Shown here one piece after another: positions 22,825 through 31,726 of a stretch of 64,000 nucleotides of DNA (position 1 is its first letter; the number at the start of each line of letters is the position of its first letter). Made by a program: the position numbers and the translations under genes. The notes below the pieces were generated by a model. That model searched no databases. It was not told the origin of the DNA and saw nothing but the letters and a program-made list of their open reading frames with translations. This DNA is from Rhodococcus sp. Z13 (lineage in GTDB: Bacteria > Actinomycetota > Actinomycetes > Mycobacteriales > Mycobacteriaceae), in contig NZ_CP107551.1 in assembly GCF_025837095.1 (NCBI RefSeq), forward strand, positions 3,838,668-3,902,667, read 5' to 3'.

Positions 22825-23766
22825 ATGTCAGAAAAACTTGCTACGCAGAGAGCGTTCCGGACTGCTGTAGTTCCGGCCGCCGGGATGGGGACCCGGTTCC
22901 TGCCGGCCACTAAGACAGTGCCCAAAGAGTTGTTACCGGTCGTGGACACGCCAGGAATCGAACTCGTGGCCACAGAGGCTGCGAAGGCTGGTGCGCAGCG
23001 CTTGCTAATTGTGACAGCTCCCGGAAAAGACGGAGTTGTGGCTCATTTCATCGATGACTTTGATTTGGAAGAGCATCTCGAATCGAGAGGAAAATTCGAC
23101 CTGCTAGATAAGGTCCGGCGAGCCCCGAATCTCCTCACTGTCGAATCAGCGGTCCAGGATAAGCCGCTCGGACTCGGACATGCCGTGGGCTGTGCAGAAG
23201 CTGCGCTTACGCCTGATGAGGATTCCATCGCTGTGTTGCTTCCGGACGATCTGGTTCAACCCAGCGGCATTCTCAAGATGATGGCTCGCGTCCGTGCCGA
23301 GCGCGGAGGCACCGTGCTTTGCGCGATCGACGTACCGAAAGACCAGGTCAGTTCGTACGGCGTCTTCGACGTTGAAGCAGTGCCGGGCGCCGCCACCCCC
23401 GACGTGATGAGGGTGCGTGGCATGGTCGAAAAACCAGCGTTGGGCGATGCGCCGTCGACGCTCGCCGCGGCCGGCCGCTACCTCCTCGACCGGGCGATCT
23501 TCGATGCGTTGCGCCGGATCGAGCCGGGAGCAGGTGGCGAGCTCCAGCTAACCGATGCAATCGCCCTACTGATTGAAGAAGGGCACCCCGTCCACGTCGT
23601 CGTTCACCGCGGAACGCGCCACGACCTCGGCAACCCTGGTGGATACCTCCGAGCAGCCATCGACACCGCTCTCGACAGCAAGGAGTACGGCGAGGGTCTT
23701 CGCCAGTGGCTACTGGAACGCCTCGACCAAGACATCATTACGTCAACTGAACACCTTGGGGCATAA
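22825..23766 (+). CDS. galU: UTP-glucose-1-phosphate uridylyltransferase
   Basis: The enzyme makes UDP-glucose from glucose-1-phosphate and UTP in the cytosol, a precursor for surface polysaccharides and glycolipids. The 313-residue protein has the nucleotidyltransferase signature VVPAAGMGTRFLPATKTVPKE near residue 14, the acidic PDD metal site (VLLPDDLV), VEKP near the middle and the C-terminal HDLGNPGGYLRA motif. Length is normal for GalU. ATG follows a strong GGGGAGGCGAGGG. Codon use is less GC-biased than in the catabolic island, and the gene lies among insertion sequences, so it may be an acquired second copy serving exopolysaccharide synthesis (inference). Confidence 0.93.
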   Translation: MSEKLATQRAFRTAVVPAAGMGTRFLPATKTVPKELLPVVDTPGIELVATEAAKAGAQRLLIVTAPGKDGVVAHFIDDFDLEEHLESRGKFDLLDKVRRAPNLLTVESAVQDKPLGLGHAVGCAEAALTPDEDSIAVLLPDDLVQPSGILKMMARVRAERGGTVLCAIDVPKDQVSSYGVFDVEAVPGAATPDVMRVRGMVEKPALGDAPSTLAAAGRYLLDRAIFDALRRIEPGAGGELQLTDAIALLIEEGHPVHVVVHRGTRHDLGNPGGYLRAAIDTALDSKEYGEGLRQWLLERLDQDIITSTEHLGA

Positions 23767-23897
23767 GGCATTTACGCTACTGGGACTAAAGTCCCAACCC
23801 CGGAGTGCCAAAGGGCCCGATGTCGACTACACTCGCACGTGTGTTGCCTCCCCGCAACATGCTGCGTGACTCCTCCCCGAGTACATGCACGCAGTAG

Positions 23898-23940
23898 TGA
23901 GCCCCGCTGGCTCCTCCCCAAGAATCGCCGGCGGGGCTCA
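23898..23940. terminator. Convergent hairpin terminator after galU
   Basis: TGAGCCCCGC at 23898-23907 pairs perfectly with GCGGGGCTCA at 23931-23940 across a 23-base loop. It lies between galU (plus) and the small membrane protein gene (minus) and could serve both strands. Confidence 0.6.
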
Positions 23941-23960
23941 CCCATACGGGTGAAAAGCCA

Positions 23961-24260
23961 CTACTTCTGCACTCCACTCAGGGCGCCCTCGGGCACGTAA
24001 ACGGACTCATAAGACTCGGTCCGGCCCCGTCCCTGACTCGATACCACGCCACCGATGAACAACCCCAGGGCGGCAACAAGCGCCACGATCGCGGTGATCA
24101 CCCATACGTCAGGACGCCTACGGGACCTGAACACCAAACGCTTGGATGCCGCCTCATCCGTTGCGGCACGCTCTTGAAACTGACCGTTGCGCTGGCCCGG
24201 GCTCACAGATCCGCCCCGACTTGCACGGGTCGATTGCGGAGCCAACCCTCGATCACTCAT
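23961..24260 (-). CDS. Small single-pass membrane protein of unknown function
   Basis: The 99-residue product starts at ATG 24260, chosen because AAGGGGGG lies just upstream; a longer in-frame start exists at 24311. The N-terminal half is hydrophilic and basic (FRSRRRPDVW). It is followed by one hydrophobic helix (VITAIVALVAALGLFIGGVV) and a short extracytoplasmic tail. No family is recognised. It is convergent with galU. Confidence 0.6.
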   Translation of the reverse strand: MSDRGLAPQSTRASRGGSVSPGQRNGQFQERAATDEAASKRLVFRSRRRPDVWVITAIVALVAALGLFIGGVVSSQGRGRTESYESVYVPEGALSGVQK

Positions 24261-24522
24261 GCGAGCCCCCCTTGAAAGTACGAGTAACGAAATTTCCTTC
24301 GTGCAGTCCATTTCGCCCGTTACACCCGATTGTCCAATTCACCCCCATTTCACCCGAAGCCAGTCGAAGGGCGGACGCCGCCGGGGACCATTGACGCTCC
24401 GATCGCCCGGTGCCAAGATGGTCAACCACACGCTCGAACAGGCGTGCGAACAATTCCAAACAGATGGCCCGCCACGACTGCCATCGTGACGGGCCGGATG
24501 TCCGACTGACTAGGAGTCGAAC

Positions 24523-24558
24523 ATGCATCAGCATACTCATGCGCAGGTGGCGCCATGA
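24523..24558 (+). CDS. Putative 11-residue leader peptide coupled to the HTH gene
   Basis: ATG at 24523 follows AGGAG with a 7-base gap and encodes MHQHTHAQVAP, then TGA. That TGA overlaps the ATG of the next gene (ATGA at 24555-24558). The downstream ATG has only a weak ribosome-binding sequence, so coupling through this mini-ORF is plausible. Three of 11 residues are His. No sequence family is known to me. Confidence 0.5.
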   Translation: MHQHTHAQVAP

Positions 24559-25490
24559 GCATCGAAGCGATCACCTGGGCGCTCGAACACGCCGAGATCC
24601 CCTCCCCCACTCCGTCCGGCATGCCGTCCGCGCCAACCCTGACATTGGTCCTGCTCGGGCTGGCGAATCACGCCTCACGAAGTGGCCGGCACGCCTATCC
24701 GTCGGTACGGACCCTCGCCCGCTACGCCCGAATCAGCGAACGGCAGGTTCAGCGGTGCCTGGACGCGCTCGTGGAGCTCGGACTCATCAGCCGCGGCGAT
24801 CAGGCGCGCGTCGCAGCGGCCATCTCCCGCGAGGATCGCCGACCCGTCCTCTACAACCTCGCGATGCGAGGGGGTGACCACCTGTCACCCCGTACGACTA
24901 CGCGGGGTGACAGGGCGACACGCCACGGGGTGACAGGAACGAGCGAGCGGGGTGACACCCATGTCACCCGAACCGCCCTTGAACCAAGAAATGAACCTGC
25001 TGCGCGCGGGGGAACGCTGCCGCAGTCCACTGTCGACTGGCAAGGGCGACAGCAGCAGCGAGATCGAATCGACCAACTGGCCGCGGCGTGCCGCCGGGCC
25101 GGCCTCACCGCCCGCTTCGACACCCTCAATGCCGAGAAAGCTGCGCTGGTCGAACGATCCATCGAAGTGCACGGCGTTGACGCTCTCGTCCGTGCAGCTC
25201 TCCAACGACATCGTCCCCACGATCCTGCCCGTTCGGCGGCAGCGTGGGTGCCCACCTGGCAAGCTCTGCAACCACCGCGCCCGCCCGCTCTACCGAAGTG
25301 CGGAAAGTGCGACGAGTACGGTTGGTTGCCCGACGACGATCTCGGTCGAGCGGTGCGGTGCCCGTGCCGCGGAGTGAAGTCCGGATCGATCTATGAGGCG
25401 TCGAAACGAGCAGCGCAGGAAACAGTGGGGACCTGTACACAGTCCTTTCAGGCGGGAAGTGCACAGCCTGTCTACGTAACCGGCACGTAG
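24555..25490 (+). CDS. Helix-turn-helix protein, replication-initiator or mobile-element type
   Basis: The 311-residue protein has an N-terminal winged HTH (YPSVRTLARYARISERQVQRCLDALVELGLI, about residues 50-80). A central helical region and a C-terminal zinc-ribbon-like pattern (CGKCDEYGW...CPC) follow. HTH proteins of this kind are common in actinobacterial integrative elements and plasmids, where they act in replication or control; the exact role here is unproven. Its 3' end overlaps the tail of the broken NUDIX gene by 19 bases, convergently. Confidence 0.65.
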   Translation: MSIEAITWALEHAEIPSPTPSGMPSAPTLTLVLLGLANHASRSGRHAYPSVRTLARYARISERQVQRCLDALVELGLISRGDQARVAAAISREDRRPVLYNLAMRGGDHLSPRTTTRGDRATRHGVTGTSERGDTHVTRTALEPRNEPAARGGTLPQSTVDWQGRQQQRDRIDQLAAACRRAGLTARFDTLNAEKAALVERSIEVHGVDALVRAALQRHRPHDPARSAAAWVPTWQALQPPRPPALPKCGKCDEYGWLPDDDLGRAVRCPCRGVKSGSIYEASKRAAQETVGTCTQSFQAGSAQPVYVTGT

Positions 25491-25801
25491 GCGGGGCCGA
25501 ACACATCCTGGACCCAGCCACCCCACTCGTCGTTCACGGCGAGGATCTCGTCTGCGCGGTTGCCGAACAGCCTCCGGGGATCTACCACGAGCCGGTGGCC
25601 TGAGGACTCTCCCGACCATGGAAGGAACCACCACGGCACTTCGAAGAAGTCCTGAATAGAGGACATCATCGCCGTCGAACCATAGAAGTGCGCCCCGGCA
25701 TAGAGCGCAATCGCCATGGCGTTCTGATCCAGCTCGGCAGCTTTTCGGCGCAGGCTACGGCAATAGGAGTCGACGGCCGCCTTCTTGGATTCTCCGGATG
25801 C
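25472..25801 (-). pseudogene. C-terminal fragment of the IS-interrupted NUDIX protein
   Basis: This frame (ASGESKKAAVDSYCRSL...) is the tail of the gene whose other parts lie at 28329-29822 and 30765-31027. It starts at the GATGC duplication left by the IS21 insertion. Removing the element and one GATGC joins PTPDDA to SGESKK in frame. The 110-residue stretch is rich in aromatic residues (FFEVPWWFLPW) and ends VFGPAYVPVT. No domain is recognised. A TTG inside the IS end could start a short product, but that is unlikely to matter. Confidence 0.85.
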
Positions 25802-25875
25802 TGTCAACGGCCATCATGATGTCCCCGCTCTTGGCCAGGTGAAAGTCCCCGCCTCGTGGGTGTTCGGGGTTGGGG

Positions 25876-26664
25876 TCAGGGGCGTTCACCTCGTTCGTGT
25901 CGGGCTTGGCGCATCCGGTAGGACTCACCGTCGGTGAGCACGACGGTGGCGTGGTGCAAGAGCCGGTCGAGGATGCCGGCGGCGGTGGTGTGTTCGGGCA
26001 GGAACCGGCCCCACTGCTCGAACGGCCAGTGCGAGGCGACCGCCAGGGATCGGCGTTCGTAGGCGCCGGCGACGAGCCGGAACAGCAACTGGGTGCCGGT
26101 GTCGTCGAGCGGCGCGAACCCGACCTCGTCGACGATGATCAGATCCGCCCGCAACAGCGTGTCGATGGTCTTGCCGACAGTGTTGTCGGCCAGGCCGCGG
26201 TAGAGGGCTTCGACGAGGTCGGCGGCGGTGAAATAGCGGACCTTGTGCCCGGCGTGCACGGCCGCGATCCCCAACCCGATCAGGGTGTGGGATTTTCCGG
26301 TCCCCGGCGGGCCGACCAACGCCAGATTGGCGTGGGAACGAACCCATTCCAAACCGATCAGGTAGTCGAATGTGGCTTGTGGGATGGAGGACTCGGCGAC
26401 GATAAAACTGTCGAGGGTCTTGGCGACGGGGAACGCGGCCGCTTTGAGTCGGGCGGCGATGTTGGAGGCGTCGCGGGCGGCCAACTCCGCTTCGATCAGG
26501 GTGCGCAGCACCTCCTCCGGGGTCCAGCGTTGGGTCTTGGCGGTCTGCAGGACCTCGGCGGCGGTGCGGCGGACGGTGGCGAGTTTGAGTCGGCGCAGAC
26601 CGGCGTCGAGGTCGGCGGGCAACGCCGCGACCGCCGGCGGAACGGCGGTGCTCGAACTGCTCAT
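25876..26664 (-). CDS. istB: IS21-family helper ATPase
   Basis: IstB is the AAA+ ATPase that works with IstA in IS21 transposition and influences target choice. The 262-residue protein has Walker A GPPGTGKSH, Walker B LIIVDEVG and the IstB-type core (LADKTR-like region and VASHWPFEQWG). The length is normal. The ATG overlaps the istA stop (ATGA at 26661-26664), so it is translationally coupled. It appears intact. Confidence 0.95.
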   Translation of the reverse strand: MSSSSTAVPPAVAALPADLDAGLRRLKLATVRRTAAEVLQTAKTQRWTPEEVLRTLIEAELAARDASNIAARLKAAAFPVAKTLDSFIVAESSIPQATFDYLIGLEWVRSHANLALVGPPGTGKSHTLIGLGIAAVHAGHKVRYFTAADLVEALYRGLADNTVGKTIDTLLRADLIIVDEVGFAPLDDTGTQLLFRLVAGAYERRSLAVASHWPFEQWGRFLPEHTTAAGILDRLLHHATVVLTDGESYRMRQARHERGERP

Positions 26665-28160
26665 CGTGCGGTCTCCTCTCGGGTGACGGCGTAGGCGTCG
26701 AGAGAGCGGGTCGGGGCGGTCGGCAGGTCCAGCACCAGCGCATCACCGCCGGGACGGGGTTGGGGAACCCCGGCGCCGGCGTCGAGGATGGAACGGACGT
26801 CGTCGGCGCGGAATCGCCGGAACGCCACCGCCCGGGTCAGGGCGGCGAGCAGGGCGTCGGTGCCGTGCGCGGCCTGCAGGTCCAGCAGCACCGCGAGTTC
26901 GGCGGGCAGGCGGGTGTTGGCGGCCGCGGCGGCGCCGACGAGGAACTGTTCGGCGACCGTCCCGAGTGCGCAGAATCGTTTCTCGACTTCGGTTTTCGGT
27001 CGCGGCGCCCGACTGGGAGCCTGTCGTGGGGTCGGGTAGTGCTCGTCGAGGATCGACGCGGTGCCCGGGGCGGTGAGCGCGTGCTCGGCAGCGACCTCCC
27101 CTGTGGCGGGGTCGGCGATCAGCAGTCGCCCCTCGCCGGCGGCGACGGTGACGGTGGCCCCGATCAGGCGGGTCGGCACCGAATAGCGGGCCGAGCCGAA
27201 GCGGATGCAGGAGAGCCTGTCGACCTTGCGGGTCACCGGCGGCGGCCCGATCTGCAGTCGCAGCGACGGCAGCGGCCCGAGCACGGCCTGTTCCTCGCGC
27301 AGACGCTGGGCGGGGACCGCGTCGATCTCGGTGTGGACTCGGGTGTTGACCTCGATGCACCACGCCTGGGCTGCGGCGTTCGCGGTGGTCAGGTCCACCG
27401 GGCGGCCGGACAGGTCGGCGTCGGTGAGCAGCGGGACGACCAGGTCGCGTTGGGCGTAGCCGACGAGGTGTTCGACGATGCCCTTCGATTCGGGGTCGGC
27501 GGCGTGGCAGAAGTCGGGGCGGAACCCGTAGTGGGTGGCCATTCGCACGTAGTCCGGGGTCGGGACCACCACGTTCGCCACGACTGCGCCTTTGAGGCAG
27601 GCCATCCGGTCGGCCAGGACCTTGGTGGGCACCCCGCCGATCGCGGCGAGGGCCTCGGCGATCAACGTCAAAGTGGTGGCGGCGCGTTCGTCGGTGGCGA
27701 AGGCGACGAACCGCCACCGTGAATACGCCAGCACCGCGCAGAACAGGTGCAGGCCGGCGCCGAGGGTGGCCCAGTCGATGACCAGGTATTCACCCGGTGT
27801 CCACACGGCGGGGCGGCGCCCGCGGTGATTGTTCTTGCGCCACTTGGTTTTCTCGTCGGCGACGAGGCGGCGGAAGTTACGGTCCGAGCCGGTGTATCCG
27901 GCGGCCGCGGCGATGGGGAGCAGGCGTTTGGCGGAGATTCTGCCGCGGGACGAGGCGATGCGTTCTGCGACGATCTCGGTGACGGTGTCGTAGTTGCGGG
28001 GACGGGGATGTCGTGGGGATGGGGTGTCGCCGGCTTCGAATCGTTCGATGACACGGCGGACGGTTTTGTGGGTGGTGCCGCACATCTCGGCGGCGCCTCG
28101 GTAGGTGCCGACCTCGCGGTAGGCGGAAATGATGTCCATGCGGTCCTTCGCAGACTTCAA
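26661..28160 (-). CDS. istA: IS21-family transposase
   Basis: IstA is the DDE transposase. The N-terminal HTH (YREVGTYRGAAEMCGTTHKTVRRVI) precedes the integrase core, with Asp in VIDWATL, Asp in LADRMACL and Glu in ESKGIVEHLV, then a beta-barrel and a C-terminal region. I place the start at TTG 28160, preceded by GGGAG; ATG 28139 is the alternative, and the open frame extends to 28250. About 499 residues, normal for the family. It looks intact, so this element may be mobile. Confidence 0.93.
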   Translation of the reverse strand: MKSAKDRMDIISAYREVGTYRGAAEMCGTTHKTVRRVIERFEAGDTPSPRHPRPRNYDTVTEIVAERIASSRGRISAKRLLPIAAAAGYTGSDRNFRRLVADEKTKWRKNNHRGRRPAVWTPGEYLVIDWATLGAGLHLFCAVLAYSRWRFVAFATDERAATTLTLIAEALAAIGGVPTKVLADRMACLKGAVVANVVVPTPDYVRMATHYGFRPDFCHAADPESKGIVEHLVGYAQRDLVVPLLTDADLSGRPVDLTTANAAAQAWCIEVNTRVHTEIDAVPAQRLREEQAVLGPLPSLRLQIGPPPVTRKVDRLSCIRFGSARYSVPTRLIGATVTVAAGEGRLLIADPATGEVAAEHALTAPGTASILDEHYPTPRQAPSRAPRPKTEVEKRFCALGTVAEQFLVGAAAAANTRLPAELAVLLDLQAAHGTDALLAALTRAVAFRRFRADDVRSILDAGAGVPQPRPGGDALVLDLPTAPTRSLDAYAVTREETAR

Positions 28161-28328
28161 TGGAACTCCCTGGGCGGTGACAGGTGACTGGGTGGCACCT
28201 TCACCTTCACCGCTCAGGCCTGGTGTTCCGGTGGGAATCACGACGAACACGAGGCGGGGACTTTCATCTGGCCACCGGTGGGGACCGTTACTCGGCCACC
28301 AGTGGGGACTTTCTCATGGCCATGGACA

Positions 28329-29822
28329 GATGCATCATCGGGGGTGGGAATAGAGATACCGACAATATCCGAGAGTTCGAATCGACCAGTGTGCCAGTCT
28401 GCATGCAGTTGCCGTTGACGCATGATGTCCGCTGCCGACATATCGGTCAGAGTGAGGTAACAGATGGTGGCCACGAGCTGCCCGTTGTTGCGGTCCGTCT
28501 CGCCATTCTTCATTCGGGGTCTCCCCTGAATGTTGGCCAGCATCACTGCCACTGGGACCATGTCGGAACGCGCAATATCGAGTCCCAACTCTTCGCGGGT
28601 TTCGCGTATCACAGACGTCAGCGGATCAGGCACCCCGAGCGCATCGCAATCAGCGTCATCACTTCCCCGGCGATGCTCGAATACGCCACCCGCCGTCGCG
28701 GACACCACATTTGTGGCGTTCCGTGCGTGACCGCTCCTCTGCGCCAGTAGCAAGGTGGGCTCGCCCGCGTGATCAATGCTGATCACACCGACTGCAGTAT
28801 TGAGAAGCACTGTTCTATTGGACTCGATCCGGATCTCACCTGTCTCCTGGTCGCTCTCACACCGCGGGGCCGATACGGCCACCTCCGGAGTGGAGGGCAG
28901 GTGCTTGCACTTGCGATACCGATCGTTCTCGGTGATGGCGTAGCACGTTTCGTCGGTGTGGAATTCGACCAGATACTCGCCGGACTCGAGATGCTTGGCG
29001 GTCTGAACAGCCCGCAAGCTGAGAATTCGTCCGTCATAGTCGCCCGGGCGAAATACCTTGGTCTCAGCATCTACATCTTCTCGGACAGCGGGGCAGTCCT
29101 GCTGATCATTTCCATGTAGCGCCGCATGGGGTGAGACGTCGGCGATCGTCCACTCTCTCTTCCTGCGTCCACCGTTCGTCGGCACTTCTGGCTCTCCGCC
29201 GACCGACTTCCAACGGGCCCTGTGATGTACGACGGTACGCGCGATCACACCCGACCGGGAAGCAATGCCGTCTGCAAGGATGTAGGAGCCCATGAAGGCC
29301 GAGACCCAATCTCCGAATCGCCTCCCTTTCTCGGCGATTTCGAGTTTGGTCACATCCACCGGGACCGACCCTCGGTAATCACGCTCCAACAAAGTTGCGA
29401 GATTTTGGACGATCGACCGGACCTTTTCGACATCCTGACGGTAAACCAGGGCGGGAATGATCAGCTGATGACCTGGTGCAAGCACTTCCCGCGTCATCCG
29501 ATAGACCAACTCCAGCTGTTCGGTAGTTGAGACGCGTCCCCACGCCTCGGTGGAACCGGGGCTCCGATCTGGCGTGTCGGCAAGCACAACGGATACGAAA
29601 TCGCCGGGGCGTAACCCTTGCCCCCGAAGTACGCCCCAACTGAACGCACTCAACTTTCGGTATATATCGTCGAGTGCGGCGAGTTTTACCGAGATGATCC
29701 TGTATTGGTCAGATTGGCCGCTCGTTTCCCGTATGACGTGACGAGCCACAATCCGGCGTGCATGCCTGACCTCCCCGAGAATCAGGTAACGACTCCAGCG
29801 ATCCGAACGACCTGCAAGTACT
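28329..29822 (-). pseudogene. Central part of the NUDIX-domain membrane protein gene
   Basis: This frame lies between the IS5-type insertion (29823) and the IS21 insertion (28328) and remains open into both elements. It encodes an unrecognised middle region of about 330 residues, then a NUDIX hydrolase domain with the box RETREELGL after a TAGGVFEHRRG stretch that carries an insert. NUDIX enzymes hydrolyse nucleoside diphosphate-linked compounds or act as sensors of them. A GTG at 29749 could start a short product. The flanking fragments at 30765-31027 and 25472-25801 complete the gene in frame (692 residues after removing both elements and one copy of ACT and GATGC). Confidence 0.88.
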
Positions 29823-29889
29823 GAGGTTTTCTCACCAGAGAGTCACCGACGACAGCAAAGACATCCGAACGGTGTGGCGTGAAAAGAGG

Positions 29890-29953
29890 ACGTGGGGTCC
29901 TGCCTGGTAGGGATTGTTTCGAGCAAGAAGCAACCCGGAGCAGGACCCCACGT
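29890..29953 (+). repeat. Perfect 13-bp inverted repeat at the transposase start of element 2
   Basis: ACGTGGGGTCCTG at 29890-29902 is exactly inverted at 29941-29953, with a 38-base loop. The right arm overlaps the likely GTG start (29952-29954). The layout matches that in IS5 element 1 although the sequences differ. Confidence 0.7.
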
Positions 29954-30755
29954 GATTACCTATCGTGCCACGCTCGACGTGCCCGAGCACACCCTGACCT
30001 TCGTCGCCCGTATCCTCGCTGCCCACCGCCGCAGGACCGATCGCCGGCCGTGGCAGCGGGCCGCGACCGTCTACGTCCAGGCTCTGATGGTGCTGCGGTG
30101 GTTCCGCGACGGCACCGACGTCGCCACCCTGGCGCGCGATGCCCGCATCTCGCAGGCCACCGCCTACCGGTATCTCCACGAAGGTATCGACGTGATCGCT
30201 GCGCACGCCCCGGACCTGCACGACGTGCTCGAACGTGGGATCGAGTCCGGCTGGGAGCATGTCTGTCTCGACGGCACCCTCATCGCCTCGACTCGCTGCC
30301 GGGAGCGTTCCGAGTCCGGGCACGACGTGTGGTACTCGGGTAAACATCGCCGCCACGGCGGCAACGTCCAGGTCCTGACCGATCCGACCGGCTACCCGAT
30401 CTGGGTGTCCGAGGTTGCCCCCGGTTCGGTGCACGACCTCACCGCTGCTCGTCGGGGCGGGATCCTCGGCGCCCTCTACCACGCTGCCGCCGGCGGGATG
30501 CCCACCCTCGCCGACAAGGGGTACACCGGTGCCGGGATCGGCGTCCACGTCCCGACGAAAGGCCGTGATCTCGATATCGGCACTCGTTGCCGCAACACGC
30601 TGCTGTCTGCGATGCGTGCTCCGGCCGAACGCGCGAACGCGCTGCTGAAGACCCGGTGGAAGGCGCTGCAGCGAATCAGTCTATGTCCGTGGAGGATCGG
30701 CTCGATCGCTGCTGCGGCTCTCGTTCTTCTTCACCTGCAAGCACCGGCCTGGTGA
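29952..30755 (+). CDS. IS5-family transposase (DDE superfamily endonuclease)
   Basis: From GTG 29952 the product is 267 residues (ITYRATLDVPEHTL...). An N-terminal HTH region (ARDARISQATAYRYLHEGI) precedes the DDE domain, with Asp in HVCLDGTLI, Asp in TLADKGYTGAG and Glu in RAPAERANALLK. A longer frame opens at 29892, but its extra residues fall in the inverted-repeat region and look non-coding. It appears intact. Confidence 0.88.
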   Translation: MITYRATLDVPEHTLTFVARILAAHRRRTDRRPWQRAATVYVQALMVLRWFRDGTDVATLARDARISQATAYRYLHEGIDVIAAHAPDLHDVLERGIESGWEHVCLDGTLIASTRCRERSESGHDVWYSGKHRRHGGNVQVLTDPTGYPIWVSEVAPGSVHDLTAARRGGILGALYHAAAGGMPTLADKGYTGAGIGVHVPTKGRDLDIGTRCRNTLLSAMRAPAERANALLKTRWKALQRISLCPWRIGSIAAAALVLLHLQAPAW

Positions 30756-30764
30756 GAAAACCTC

Positions 30765-31027
30765 ACTGCCGTCGCCACTGCGCCGAGAGCTATTATTGTG
30801 CCAAAAATTGGATCGGCGATAGCGAACATTCGAAACCAGGGAGACGACATCAGGTCGCCGTTGCGCGCTGACCGCGCCGCTACCCAATACCAGCCGCCGG
30901 CCAATACGAGGGCAATTACCACTACAGCCCACCTGTTGCGGGATTCAGGTAGCGCATACCACTTCGACTGCAGCACGATCCTCACCCGACGCCAGCGTCC
31001 GCTCCTGAAGCCGTCCGAATCCGTCAT
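30765..31027 (-). pseudogene. N-terminal fragment of the NUDIX membrane protein gene
   Basis: ATG 31027 follows GAAGGG and encodes 87 residues before the ACT duplication of IS5 element 2. Two hydrophobic segments are visible (AVVVIALVLAGGWYWVAA and PIFGTIIALGAVATAV), so the intact protein was membrane-anchored at its N-terminus. Removing the insertion joins GAVATAV to LAGRSDRWSRYLIL in frame. It is divergent from the PP2C gene, with 124 bases between the two starts. Confidence 0.85.
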
Positions 31028-31151
31028 ACCAGCCCTTCTGCTACACGGTCGCCTTGTCCGAGCATGCCGACCGGTGACGAGATCAGCAGGCACACACCGA
31101 GTGAGTAGTATGCTGCCGCAGATCACAGCTCAGCGTGAACTCGGAGGATCA

Positions 31152-31726
31152 ATGGTCACCGTCACCGAGTCGTTCGTGCGTAGCAAATCCGGTGACGACA
31201 GGGCATGCGAGGACGGCATCGTCCTGACGAACGACTTCATCGCCGTGATCGACGGTTCAACCGACCCATTCGGCCGAGGCACCGATCGGCCCACGCCGGG
31301 GCAGTTGGCGATGGAGTTGACGGCAGAAGCAATACGAAATCTTCCCCCTTCCTGTGATGCCCATGAAATGGTGGATGCTGTCACGAACCATGTCCACGCG
31401 AACCTGCCTCTCGATCGCAGCGCGGCTGCCGCTGCAATCACCGTCTATTCGGTCACTCGGCGCGAGGTGTGGCGTGTAGGCGATACACGGTTTTGGTGGC
31501 AAGGCAGACCAACTACCGCGCCGAGCAAAGCGATCGACGTGGTGACATCGGAATTCCGCGCTGCACTACTCACAGCTCGATTGGCCGACGGGATATCGAT
31601 CGACGAACTGCGGACGACCGATCCCGGGCGAGCTGCTGTGCTTCCCCTGATTCAGGCCCAAATTTCCTTTCGGAACGCCCTTGGCGAGTGGGGATACGGT
31701 GCTATCGACGGCACTCCTGTCCCTAG
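31152..31726 (+). pseudogene. N-terminal part of an IS-interrupted PP2C-like phosphatase gene
   Basis: ATG 31152 follows GGAGGA at close spacing. The frame encodes 191 residues with PP2C-type signatures: an acidic FIAVIDGSTDPFG motif and RREVWRVGDTRFWWQG, the equivalent of the VGDSR motif. PP2C enzymes are metal-dependent Ser/Thr phosphatases. IS1380 copy 2 interrupts it at CTAG (31723-31726). The remaining 74 residues lie at 33416-33638, and the joined gene reads 265 residues without a stop. Confidence 0.85.

Larger units (their letters stand above)
25802..28328 (-). mobile_element. IS21-family insertion sequence
   Basis: The 2527-bp element has ends TGTCAACGGCCAT and TGTCCATGGCCAT (right end reversed), and is flanked by the 5-bp duplication GATGC (25797-25801, 28329-28333). 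Repeated GTCCCC blocks inside each end (for example AAAGTCCCCGCCTCGTG at both) match the multiple transposase sites of IS21 elements. It carries istA and istB, which overlap. It interrupts the NUDIX gene. Confidence 0.93.
29823..30764 (+). mobile_element. IS5-family (ISL2-like) insertion sequence (element 2)
   Basis: The 942-bp element has perfect 16-bp terminal inverted repeats (GAGGTTTTCTCACCAG) and a 3-bp duplication ACT (29820-29822, 30765-30767), fitting the ANT targets of the ISL2 group. It carries one intact transposase and lies inside the NUDIX gene, in opposite orientation to it. Confidence 0.93.
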
